Shown: in pieces, positions 32,325 through 38,501 of the stretch
Layout of the letters: the number at the start of each line of letters is the position of its first letter
Numbering within the stretch: position 1 is the stretch's first letter
DNA from: Nitrospirae bacterium JdFR-81
GTDB lineage: Bacteria > Nitrospirota > Thermodesulfovibrionia > UBA6902
Direction: 5' to 3'
Assembly: GCA_002011735.1 (NCBI GenBank)
Contig: MTOQ01000087.1
Coordinates: forward strand, 1 to 44,400
Length of the DNA: 44,400 bases
Notes under the pieces: generated by a model
Databases searched by the model: none
Told to the model about the DNA's origin: nothing
Seen by the model: the letters and a program-made list of their open reading frames with translations, nothing else
Program-made: the position numbers and the translations under genes

Positions 32325-33374
32325 ATGTATAAGAGATATTCCATATTACTCCTGATAGTGGCCTTTTTGCTTTCGCTCACGGGCTATTCCCAGGCTGCTC
32401 AATGGGCAAATCCAGAATTGCTCCTTTCAGCAAAGGAGCTCAAGAAGCACATCGGTGATCCCCAGTGGGTCATCCTTGACTGCAGGGATCTGAAGTACTA
32501 TGCAAAAGGGCATATACCAGGAGCCATCAGTCTTGGTAAGAGGTGCAAAAAGGCACTGAGGGACAGCACCTCGAGGGTATTCAAGGACATATCAAAATAC
32601 GAAAGGCTTCTTGGAAAGGTCGGTATTGACAACAACACCCATGTGGTTGTCTACGGAGAACACATAAAGACAGACACAATAAAGGATGCAGCCGTGGCCT
32701 TCTGGATACTTGAATACCTCGGACATGACAAGGTGCATATGCTCAATGGTGGTATCGATGCGTGGGTGAATGCAGGCTACAGCCTCACGCCCGAGCCCAC
32801 CATCCTGCCACAGAAGAGGTTCAAGGCCCGTGTGGTAAAGAGCAGATACGCCTCGACAGAGGAGATAGTAGAGATAGCAACAGGCAAGAAGAAGGGTGTC
32901 CAGCTCATTGACGCAAGGACTCCAAAGGAGCATAAAGGGGCTGATATAAGGGCGATAAAGGGCGGTCACATCCCCAATACCACCATAAACATATCACACA
33001 AGGACACCTTTGACAGGTCAAAGGACCCAGAGACCGGAAAGATGAGAGACAATGGCTTTCTCTCTCCTGACAGGGTTGCAGAGTTCTATAAGACACTTGA
33101 CAAAAACAAGCGGACAATCGCATACTGCCAGACAGGCACACGCTCAACACTGACCTATCTTGAGCTCAGGCTCCTGGGCTTTAAAGACCCTGCAAACTAT
33201 GATGATTCCTGGAGGGTCTATGGCTCATCATTCGAGAACTATCCTGTTGCCGCACCCAATGGTCCACAGTATTATAACTTCGCAAAGGTGAACAAGACGC
33301 TCAAGAAACTCAAGAAGAAGATCAAGGAGCTGGAGAAGAAGATAGAGGAGCTGACATCCAAGGAAAAGGAATAG
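32325..33374 (+). CDS. secreted two-domain rhodanese with C-terminal coiled coil
   Basis: This is a 349-residue exported sulfurtransferase (signal MYKRYSILLLIVAFLLSLTGYSQA). The N-terminal rhodanese domain (30-155) has YGEHIK in place of a catalytic loop, but a Cys in LDCRDL and one in GKRCKK. The C-terminal domain (170-300) has the active Cys268 in CQTGTRST. Residues 315-349 are a Lys/Glu-rich coiled coil (KKLKKKIKELEKKIEELTSKE) absent from the first rhodanese, which may mediate oligomerisation or docking to the two helical mini-proteins. AAGGAGG precedes ATG 32325 by a rather long spacing. It follows yedE and the mini-proteins, so all four are likely one sigma-54 transcript. Confidence 0.9.
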   Translation: MYKRYSILLLIVAFLLSLTGYSQAAQWANPELLLSAKELKKHIGDPQWVILDCRDLKYYAKGHIPGAISLGKRCKKALRDSTSRVFKDISKYERLLGKVGIDNNTHVVVYGEHIKTDTIKDAAVAFWILEYLGHDKVHMLNGGIDAWVNAGYSLTPEPTILPQKRFKARVVKSRYASTEEIVEIATGKKKGVQLIDARTPKEHKGADIRAIKGGHIPNTTINISHKDTFDRSKDPETGKMRDNGFLSPDRVAEFYKTLDKNKRTIAYCQTGTRSTLTYLELRLLGFKDPANYDDSWRVYGSSFENYPVAAPNGPQYYNFAKVNKTLKKLKKKIKELEKKIEELTSKEKE

Positions 33375-33399
33375 TCAGGTTATAGGAGAAGGGATAGAG

Positions 33400-33436
33400 G
33401 ATAAGAGGTCAGGACTTTTCGTCCTGGCCTCTTATC
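33400..33436. terminator. long perfect stem-loop between rhodanese 2 and the stress protein gene
   Basis: GATAAGAGGTCAGGAC and GTCCTGGCCTCTTATC form a 16-pair stem (one G-U) around TTTTC. No U-run follows on either strand; the plus strand continues TAAAAAGGAG, the ribosome-binding site of the next gene. It may act as an mRNA-processing or stabilising element or as an imperfect terminator. Confidence 0.5.
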
Positions 33437-33451
33437 TAAAAAGGAGAGACG

Positions 33452-33907
33452 ATGAAGAGGGTTTTGATAGCCGTTGATGAGACAAGAGGGACAAAGGATA
33501 TGTTTGAAAAGGTGGAGGGGTTCTGCAGGTGTATAACTCCTGAACAGATCATCCTTATCTATGTGGAGAAGATTGAGGGCTTCTCATTAATGGATGAGAT
33601 GCTCGGTGATGCAGAGATGTCAACGCTCAGGGAGGAGATCGACAAGACAGAGGTCAAGGAGGCCCTTGATAAAAGGGCGAGGGCGGTGCTTGAGTATTAC
33701 AGGGGACGGATCGGGACATCACAGCCTGTAAAGACCATTATAAGGACAGGCCATCCTGCAGAGGAGATATTGAGGTGTGCCGAGGAAGAGGATGTCGAGC
33801 TTATCATCATCGGCACAAGGGGGAGCAGGGTCGGCAGATTCTTCATAGGGAGTGTCAGTAGAGAGGTTGTGAATAATTCAAAGGTGCCTGTCCTCCTGGT
33901 AAAGTAA
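33452..33907 (+). CDS. universal stress protein (UspA family)
   Basis: This 151-residue single UspA domain has the ATP-binding signature near the C terminus: IIIGTRGSRVGRFFIGSVSREVVNNSKVPVLLVK, i.e. the G-x2-G-x9-G-S pattern, and the N-terminal RVLIAVDETRGT Asp. Nucleotide binding is therefore likely. USPs of this type are small cytoplasmic regulators, often next to transporters. AAGGAG lies before ATG 33452. It converges on the DUF-type membrane gene with only three bases between the stop codons. Confidence 0.93.
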   Translation: MKRVLIAVDETRGTKDMFEKVEGFCRCITPEQIILIYVEKIEGFSLMDEMLGDAEMSTLREEIDKTEVKEALDKRARAVLEYYRGRIGTSQPVKTIIRTGHPAEEILRCAEEEDVELIIIGTRGSRVGRFFIGSVSREVVNNSKVPVLLVK

Positions 33908-33910
33908 GGA

Positions 33911-34276
33911 TCAGAGTTTAACGCCCCGTTCCTTGAGTGACTTTATATCCAGGCCAAAGGCATCGAGGAACTGGAATATCCTGTTCCGTGGAGGAATGTT
34001 GTAAATAAAGACTCCTGCGGTGGCCACATAGGTTATCAACTTTGTGGCAGGTGGCAGGCTGAACACCGTAATTATGCCCAGCAGAAAGAAGGCACCAGAG
34101 AGATAGAGCATCCTCTCATAGGCCGTATCAAGGAGCCTCTTAAACTCAAAAAAAGTGGCCTTTTCAAGCTCAGGGAATGAATCAGGCCCTACCCTTTCAA
34201 GCCCCTTCTTTCTGACCACATACATATATAGGAGGATGAACCCGGTCAAGAAATATATGGTTGCTTCTGTAGTCAT
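33911..34276 (-). CDS. small membrane protein, last gene of the exporter operon
   Basis: This is a 121-residue protein with an N-terminal membrane helix (about 3-22), an amphipathic middle (residues 30-55) and two more helices (about 57-73 and 78-95), followed by a soluble tail. I do not recognise a family. It follows the YeiH-type gene by 58 bases, behind a 12-pair stem-loop that may reduce its expression. No clear Shine-Dalgarno precedes ATG 34276. Its position makes an accessory role for the exporter plausible but unproven. Confidence 0.68.
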   Translation of the reverse strand: MTTEATIYFLTGFILLYMYVVRKKGLERVGPDSFPELEKATFFEFKRLLDTAYERMLYLSGAFFLLGIITVFSLPPATKLITYVATAGVFIYNIPPRNRIFQFLDAFGLDIKSLKERGVKL

Positions 34277-34296
34277 CTCTAATTTTTATTAAAGGA

Positions 34297-34324
34297 GAAG
34301 GGGGTGTAGGATTACACCCCCTTC
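34297..34324 (-). terminator. 12-pair intra-operon stem-loop
   Basis: GAAGGGGGTGTA pairs perfectly with TACACCCCCTTC around GGAT. On the minus strand it is followed by TCCTTTAATAAAAATT, without a strict U-run. It probably gives partial termination or 3' protection of the exporter mRNA. Confidence 0.5.
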
Positions 34325-34334
34325 AACGCCCTCC

Positions 34335-35930
34335 CTATGGCTTTACATACCCTGCTATATTCGGTATCTGCATGCCATGGTGGAATAGATAGGCGATAAG
34401 CGCTGCAACAGGTATTATGAAGAAGAAGAGGGAGACGAAATAGACCCATACCATCTTCCCAAACTGGGCCTCTCTGAGCTTCTTGAAGTCCGTAATGATA
34501 CCAAGGCTCATAAAGGTCAGCATGAAGAACAGCTTTCTCATGCCCTTCTCTATCGGGACGGCCCCTGCCTTTACTGACTTCAGGAACGGCATCGCCTCAG
34601 GTGCGCCTGACTGTCCAGGACCGAAATACAGGGCGAGCAGGAAGAACCAGCAGAAGAAATATCCAAGGACGAACTTCGGGAACCTGTGCCAGACCTCTGA
34701 GGCAGGAACCTTCTCGCCCGGCCTTCGTTCTATCCGATACACCCATACCATGGCAAGCACAAAGGCCCATATCCCTATGAACATGTCGATCCACACCTTT
34801 GTCATAACCGCACTTGAGGTTATAATACCAGCCGGCCATTTTACAGCCCCGTTCGTCTCAACCTCTATCTTGTTCCGCATGAACTCATCCATCAGTTCTC
34901 CTGCGGCTGCATCAGCCCCGTCTGTCTTGACAGACATGCCCATGGCAGCACCGGCCACAAGGGGGTCTTTTGTGGTGGGCCATACATGGGTATAAAACCC
35001 TGGCAGTATGATGAGCTCGATCACCGCCCATACGACCACAAGAGCAGAGACCATGATCGAGACGACCGGCTTTGCCCTCACAGCACCACCTGTTGCCACA
35101 GCGGCTGAGACACCACAGATGGATATGCCTGAGCCGAGCACAGCTGCTGTCTTGCGCGGGAGGTTGAAGATCTTCCTGGAGATTATATACACGCCAGGCC
35201 AGAATATCATATATGCGACTATGGTTGCTGCAGCACCTGCAACAAAGAGTTCAAAGGTGAGCCCTGCTGCCTCCTTCCCAAGCTTCTGGGACATACCGGC
35301 AAGCTTGATGGGCAGGTATCCAAGCTTCACACCAAGTGTAACGATAGCGGTCTTGATATACCATTCGGGCTTTGCCGCCTCACTCAGGAATCTGGCAAAA
35401 CCCCTGAAGAAGTTCCCTATGATCAGGCCAACTATCAGTGCGAGTATAAATGAACCACCTCCACCGAGTGAGAGTGCAAAGTTCAGACCATACTGGCGCA
35501 TATTCAGCTTATTGGCCGCTATGAATGCGTGGTGCCCTATAAACCAGCAGGCTATGGTGAGGAAGTAGATGATCGTCCAGCCCACAAAGAACCTCTTCAC
35601 GTTCCACTTCATCGCACCAGCACCAATGCATGTGGCTATGGTGAATATCACATATGTCCATATCACGCTCCACCAGCCAAGACCCTTATAAAACCCCTTG
35701 GCGGTCACGCTGTACTTCTTTCCCAGGGCATAAAAGGCGTGTCCGATGGCGCCCTTCCCCTCTGGCGGCGGACTGAAGACCCACTTTGTTGGATAGGTGA
35801 TCCAGCCCACAAGATCAACCCCTGCAAGGGTGAAGAGGGAGAGAAAGAAGAAACCAACACCCAGCCATACAGCCCACCAGTCCTCTGTGGTCAGCATCCC
35901 TGTATACCATCTCCTCTCGGGTTGAGCCAT
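34335..35930 (-). CDS. YeiH/PF03601-family putative sulfate or sulfite exporter
   Basis: From ATG 35930 this is a 531-residue polytopic protein, about 190 residues longer than typical YeiH proteins. The family core is recognisable: LSLGGGGSFILALIVGLIIGNF, IKTAIVTLGVKLGYLPIKLAGMS, AAVLGSGISICGVSAAVATGGAVRAKP and FMLTFMSLGIITDFKKLREAQFGK. The extra length is an N-terminal set of membrane helices (residues 20-150) and a long central loop (GMSVKTDGADAAAGELMDEF). The family is annotated as a sulfate exporter mostly by association; direct proof of substrate is thin. Export of sulfate or sulfite would suit a disproportionating or thiosulfate-using cell. AAAGGAGG stands six bases before the ATG. The operon is preceded by a consensus sigma-54 promoter. 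Confidence 0.87.
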   Translation of the reverse strand: MAQPERRWYTGMLTTEDWWAVWLGVGFFFLSLFTLAGVDLVGWITYPTKWVFSPPPEGKGAIGHAFYALGKKYSVTAKGFYKGLGWWSVIWTYVIFTIATCIGAGAMKWNVKRFFVGWTIIYFLTIACWFIGHHAFIAANKLNMRQYGLNFALSLGGGGSFILALIVGLIIGNFFRGFARFLSEAAKPEWYIKTAIVTLGVKLGYLPIKLAGMSQKLGKEAAGLTFELFVAGAAATIVAYMIFWPGVYIISRKIFNLPRKTAAVLGSGISICGVSAAVATGGAVRAKPVVSIMVSALVVVWAVIELIILPGFYTHVWPTTKDPLVAGAAMGMSVKTDGADAAAGELMDEFMRNKIEVETNGAVKWPAGIITSSAVMTKVWIDMFIGIWAFVLAMVWVYRIERRPGEKVPASEVWHRFPKFVLGYFFCWFFLLALYFGPGQSGAPEAMPFLKSVKAGAVPIEKGMRKLFFMLTFMSLGIITDFKKLREAQFGKMVWVYFVSLFFFIIPVAALIAYLFHHGMQIPNIAGYVKP

Positions 35931-35968
35931 ATCGCACCTCCTTTCCTTTGAGATTCGGTCTCCCCACC

Positions 35969-36220
35969 TCATCCCTCTATCTCCACCACCCTGTCAAAAT
36001 AGTGGTGGGTATACTGCCGTATCCATTGAGGGATGGAGGAGCTGTCAAACTCCATAATAACCCTCACCCTCTCACCCTGCCCGATCTCTCCCCGCTCCCT
36101 GAGGAGTTCTCCCATCCTGATATCAAGCTCATCAAGCGTGGGTGAAGAGAGTGTCATTGATTCGTTCCTTACAACCCATTCCCTTCCGTTGTGGGTGATC
36201 TTGAACACCAGCCTCTTCAT
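35969..36220 (-). CDS. 83-residue small cytoplasmic protein of the exporter operon
   Basis: From ATG 36220 this protein begins MKRLVFKITHNGREWVVRNESMTLSSPTLDELDIRMGELLRERG and ends YTHHYFDRVVEIEG: a compact alpha/beta mini-domain with no cysteines or membrane segment. It resembles, from memory, the small DUF5395-type proteins, but I am not certain. It starts two bases after the preceding stop (TGATCATG), so it depends on coupled translation, having no Shine-Dalgarno of its own. A longer frame to 36325 overlaps the upstream gene and is rejected. Function unknown. Confidence 0.7.
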   Translation of the reverse strand: MKRLVFKITHNGREWVVRNESMTLSSPTLDELDIRMGELLRERGEIGQGERVRVIMEFDSSSIPQWIRQYTHHYFDRVVEIEG

Positions 36221-36222
36221 GA

Positions 36223-36423
36223 TCAGTTGAATACAGAGGTGGGGACCACAAGCAGGCCGATTATCAGGGCGATAATCGCTATCACGAATGACCAGAGGAC
36301 GAGCTTTGTCTCGACCGGATCCCACTCCTCAGCGCCTGCGAGCACATCTTCGGCCTCAAGCGCCTCACCGGTGAGGGAACCTGTCCCTGATATCTCCTTC
36401 TTTTGTTTTACTTCTTCGGCCAT
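36223..36423 (-). CDS. 66-residue tail-anchored membrane protein
   Basis: The first 40 residues are acidic and soluble (EEVKQKKEISGTGSLTGEALEAEDVLAGAEEWDPVE), and residues 43-63 form one membrane helix (LVLWSFVIAIIALIIGLLVVP) close to the C terminus. AAGGAGGTAAGGAGA precedes ATG 36423. It is the second gene of the sigma-54 operon. Single-helix subunits are common accessory parts of transport complexes, which is the best guess here. Confidence 0.72.
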   Translation of the reverse strand: MAEEVKQKKEISGTGSLTGEALEAEDVLAGAEEWDPVETKLVLWSFVIAIIALIIGLLVVPTSVFN

Positions 36424-36437
36424 TCTCCTTACCTCCT

Positions 36438-36593
36438 TTACTCAAGGATTTTTCTCTGCCTCCTCCCTATCACCTCCCTTCCAGGCAGGATAGACAGGGG
36501 TCGCCCCTGGATGAAATTGCAGGAGACATCTATAGGGCTATAGGTGGGATTGAGGGGTGGGAAAGGGGTCTGTCTATCCTGAATATTATTCAT
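36438..36593 (-). CDS. 51-residue small protein, first gene of the exporter operon
   Basis: ATG 36593 stands five bases after AAGGAGG and opens a 51-codon frame. The product begins MNNIQDRQTPFPPLNPTYSP, contains one Cys (DVSCNF) and ends with a basic stretch (GRRQRKILE). It is soluble and rich in Pro and Ile. The stop merges with the Shine-Dalgarno of the next gene. The Shine-Dalgarno is within a stem-loop (36597-36611), and the frame contains both arms of a 12-base inverted repeat. No family is recognised; it may be a leader peptide or a real small protein. Confidence 0.5.
   Translation of the reverse strand: MNNIQDRQTPFPPLNPTYSPIDVSCNFIQGRPLSILPGREVIGRRQRKILE
36486..36581. repeat. 12-base inverted repeat with inner hairpin
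   Basis: CAGGATAGACAG (36486-36497) is the exact reverse complement of CTGTCTATCCTG (36570-36581). Inside lies CAGGGG-TCG-CCCCTG (36495-36509), which shares CAG with the outer arm, so the long-range and local pairings exclude one another. This is the shape of a switchable leader RNA in the sigma-54 transcript. Confidence 0.5.
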
Positions 36594-36596
36594 CTC

Positions 36597-36611
36597 CCCC
36601 TCCTTGAGGGG
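36597..36611 (-). promoter_or_regulatory. hairpin sequestering the ribosome-binding site of the 51-residue gene
   Basis: On the minus strand CCCCTC-AAG-GAGGGG is a six-pair hairpin whose loop and 3' arm are the AAGGAGG Shine-Dalgarno before ATG 36593. Folding would hide it from the ribosome, and melting or ribosome movement would expose it. Confidence 0.5.
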
Positions 36612-36674
36612 ATCACCTACTTATAAGATTACTCAAAAGATACCAAATGTCAAGGTAAAATCCACCAATTTTAT

Positions 36675-36690
36675 AGCAAGTATCGTGCCA
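36675..36690 (-). promoter_or_regulatory. consensus sigma-54 promoter of the exporter operon
   Basis: On the minus strand TGGCACG-ATAC-TTGCT matches the -24/-12 consensus at every defined position. The start would be near 36664, giving a 71-base leader to the 51-residue gene and about 240 bases to the membrane protein gene. Confidence 0.85.
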
Positions 36691-36761
36691 TCATGACATG
36701 GCCACAAATCCCTTCTCCAGGGCAGGATATTGTCCTGAATCGTCCTCTCCATGATCGGCCC

Positions 36762-36777
36762 TGTCCATTTTGGGACA
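36762..36777. promoter_or_regulatory. candidate enhancer (UAS) for the NtrC-type regulator, exporter side
   Basis: TGTCCATTTTGGGACA fits TGTYC-N6-GGACA, as does 30317-30332. Its centre is about 106 bases upstream of the exporter start and about 50 bases before the histidine kinase gene, so the regulator may also control itself. A second dyad, CAGGATATTGTCCTG, lies at 36723-36737. Together with the sigma-54 promoter and leader, this accounts for most of the 36424-36818 interval. Confidence 0.6.
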
Positions 36778-36818
36778 ATAAGCTTGAAAAAGGGGGGGGT
36801 CTTTGAGTCAAAATTAAG

Positions 36819-38501
36819 ATGAGCCCTTCTTTCAGGCTCAGGGACAAGATGGACTGGATGCTCTATCACATCCTTGAGGAGTCCCTGATAGCGATTATAA
36901 GTATAGTCATCGCTCTGAGGAGCCTCGTCTCATCAAGATCAGGACACCTTACAGGAGAGGTCAGAAGCAGGCTCTTCCTCATCGGTTCGGCCTTCATCCT
37001 GCTCGGTATCAACAGCGCGGTTCATGCATTCATCCATGCAAACAGGCTAAACGAGAACCTCCTGTATCAGACACTCCTTGGCTACTGCCTTGGCCTCCTG
37101 ACCCTGATAGTTGCGGTCTCATCGGAGAAGCCGTGGACCAAGAAGCCCATGCCCTTTCTCTACATCCCCCTCCTCCTGCTCCTGTATCCAGGCATATACA
37201 CCTCCTTCCCCCTGTTTGGGGAGTTCAGGCCACTTGTATGGATCGTGATAGCCTACCTCTCGGGTATTGTATGTATGCTCTATATCTCTGCCTATTATCG
37301 CACAAGGGCCGGAAGATACCTCTTCTCTTCCTTTGGCCATGCCCTCATCTGCACCTCTGCCATCATGCTCTTCTTCCCTGCATCAATAGGGTCAAGACCC
37401 TGGATATATGGGCACCTGTTAAGACCGCTCGGTTTTATAACCCTCTTCTTCAGCATGAGGCGTGAGGATCTCACAAAGCTGACCGGCAGCATCCTCTACA
37501 AGGCCCTCACTGCATTCAGTCTGCTTGCCGCGGTCCCGTTATTTGTATATGGATTCTTTGTGTTTTATGAGAATATCCATCCCATCAACTTTATTGGAAG
37601 GAACTTTATAGTCTTTGCCCTTGTCCTGACAACACTCATGTCAGCACTCATATTCGGGCTTGGCCTTATCATAAGGCTTGTAAGGCCAATCCTGCTCCTC
37701 AAGGATTCGGTGAGTGGCCTCGTAGAGAGGGGACTGAATGAGAAGATCGAGATAAAGAGCAATGATGAGATAGGTGAGCTCTCCCGTGCATACAATGAGA
37801 TGGTGGTAAAGTTGCGCCAGTCGATCGCAGAACAGGACAGACTGAGCAGGCTTGCCGCCACAGGGGAACTCTCTGCAACCCTGGCCCATGAGATAAAGAA
37901 TCCGCTCAATGCCATCTCTGTTGCAGCAGCCTATATCAAGGAGCACTACAAGGGGAAGCTCATCAGGGAGTTTATAAAGATCATCCAGAATGAGGCATCG
38001 AGGATAAACAAGCTGACCACCTCCCTCCTGAACTTTGCAAAGCCTGTGAGGCCTGAGCTTGCAGCCTCCAACATAAATAACCTCGTCAGAGAGACCGTCT
38101 CACTCCTGAGACAGGAGTCACAGGAGAACGAGGTGGAGATAAGGGTTGAGACGGACGACAGTATCCCCCCTTTTAATTTTGACTATAACCAGATAAAGCA
38201 GGTGCTCCTAAACCTCATCATAAACTCTTTTGATGCCGTGGATGGTGGAGGGTGGGTCAAGATACAGACAAGGTCATCCAACGGGAACGTACTCCTGTCT
38301 GTTGAGGACAATGGCAGGGGGATACCACCCGAAAACCTTAAGAATATATTCAACCCATTCTTCACCACAAAGACGCACGGGACAGGCCTGGGGCTTGCCA
38401 TCTCAAAGAAGATCGCCAAGGAGCATGGAGGTGATATACTGATCGAGAGTGTGCCATCAAAGGGGAGCAAATTCACACTCCTGCTGCCTTTAAAGAGATG
38501 A
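36819..38501 (+). CDS. membrane sensor histidine kinase (NtrB-like partner)
   Basis: This is a 560-residue kinase. Residues 14-215 hold seven membrane helices forming an unclassified membrane-embedded sensor. Two more helices (about 229-250 and 262-288) lead into a HAMP domain (288-340, SVSGLVERGLNEKIEIKSNDEIGELSRAYNEMV). HisKA follows with His357 in ATLAHEIKNPLNAI, then HATPase_c with N box NLIINSFDAV, G1 VEDNGRGIP and G2 HGTGLGLAISKKIAKEHGG. A membrane-buried sensor suggests a signal from the membrane or a transported species. ATG 36819 and ATG 36849 are both possible starts. The stop overlaps the response regulator start (ATGA), so the two form an operon. Confidence 0.93.
   Translation: MSPSFRLRDKMDWMLYHILEESLIAIISIVIALRSLVSSRSGHLTGEVRSRLFLIGSAFILLGINSAVHAFIHANRLNENLLYQTLLGYCLGLLTLIVAVSSEKPWTKKPMPFLYIPLLLLLYPGIYTSFPLFGEFRPLVWIVIAYLSGIVCMLYISAYYRTRAGRYLFSSFGHALICTSAIMLFFPASIGSRPWIYGHLLRPLGFITLFFSMRREDLTKLTGSILYKALTAFSLLAAVPLFVYGFFVFYENIHPINFIGRNFIVFALVLTTLMSALIFGLGLIIRLVRPILLLKDSVSGLVERGLNEKIEIKSNDEIGELSRAYNEMVVKLRQSIAEQDRLSRLAATGELSATLAHEIKNPLNAISVAAAYIKEHYKGKLIREFIKIIQNEASRINKLTTSLLNFAKPVRPELAASNINNLVRETVSLLRQESQENEVEIRVETDDSIPPFNFDYNQIKQVLLNLIINSFDAVDGGGWVKIQTRSSNGNVLLSVEDNGRGIPPENLKNIFNPFFTTKTHGTGLGLAISKKIAKEHGGDILIESVPSKGSKFTLLLPLKR

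Noticed and set aside
34483-35951. Plus-strand frames opposite the YeiH-type gene
   Set aside because: Mirror frames of a membrane-protein gene with no start context or recognisable motif.
36221-36325. 35-residue extension of the 83-residue gene
   Set aside because: It overlaps the tail-anchored protein gene on the same strand; ATG 36220 directly after its stop is the natural coupled start.
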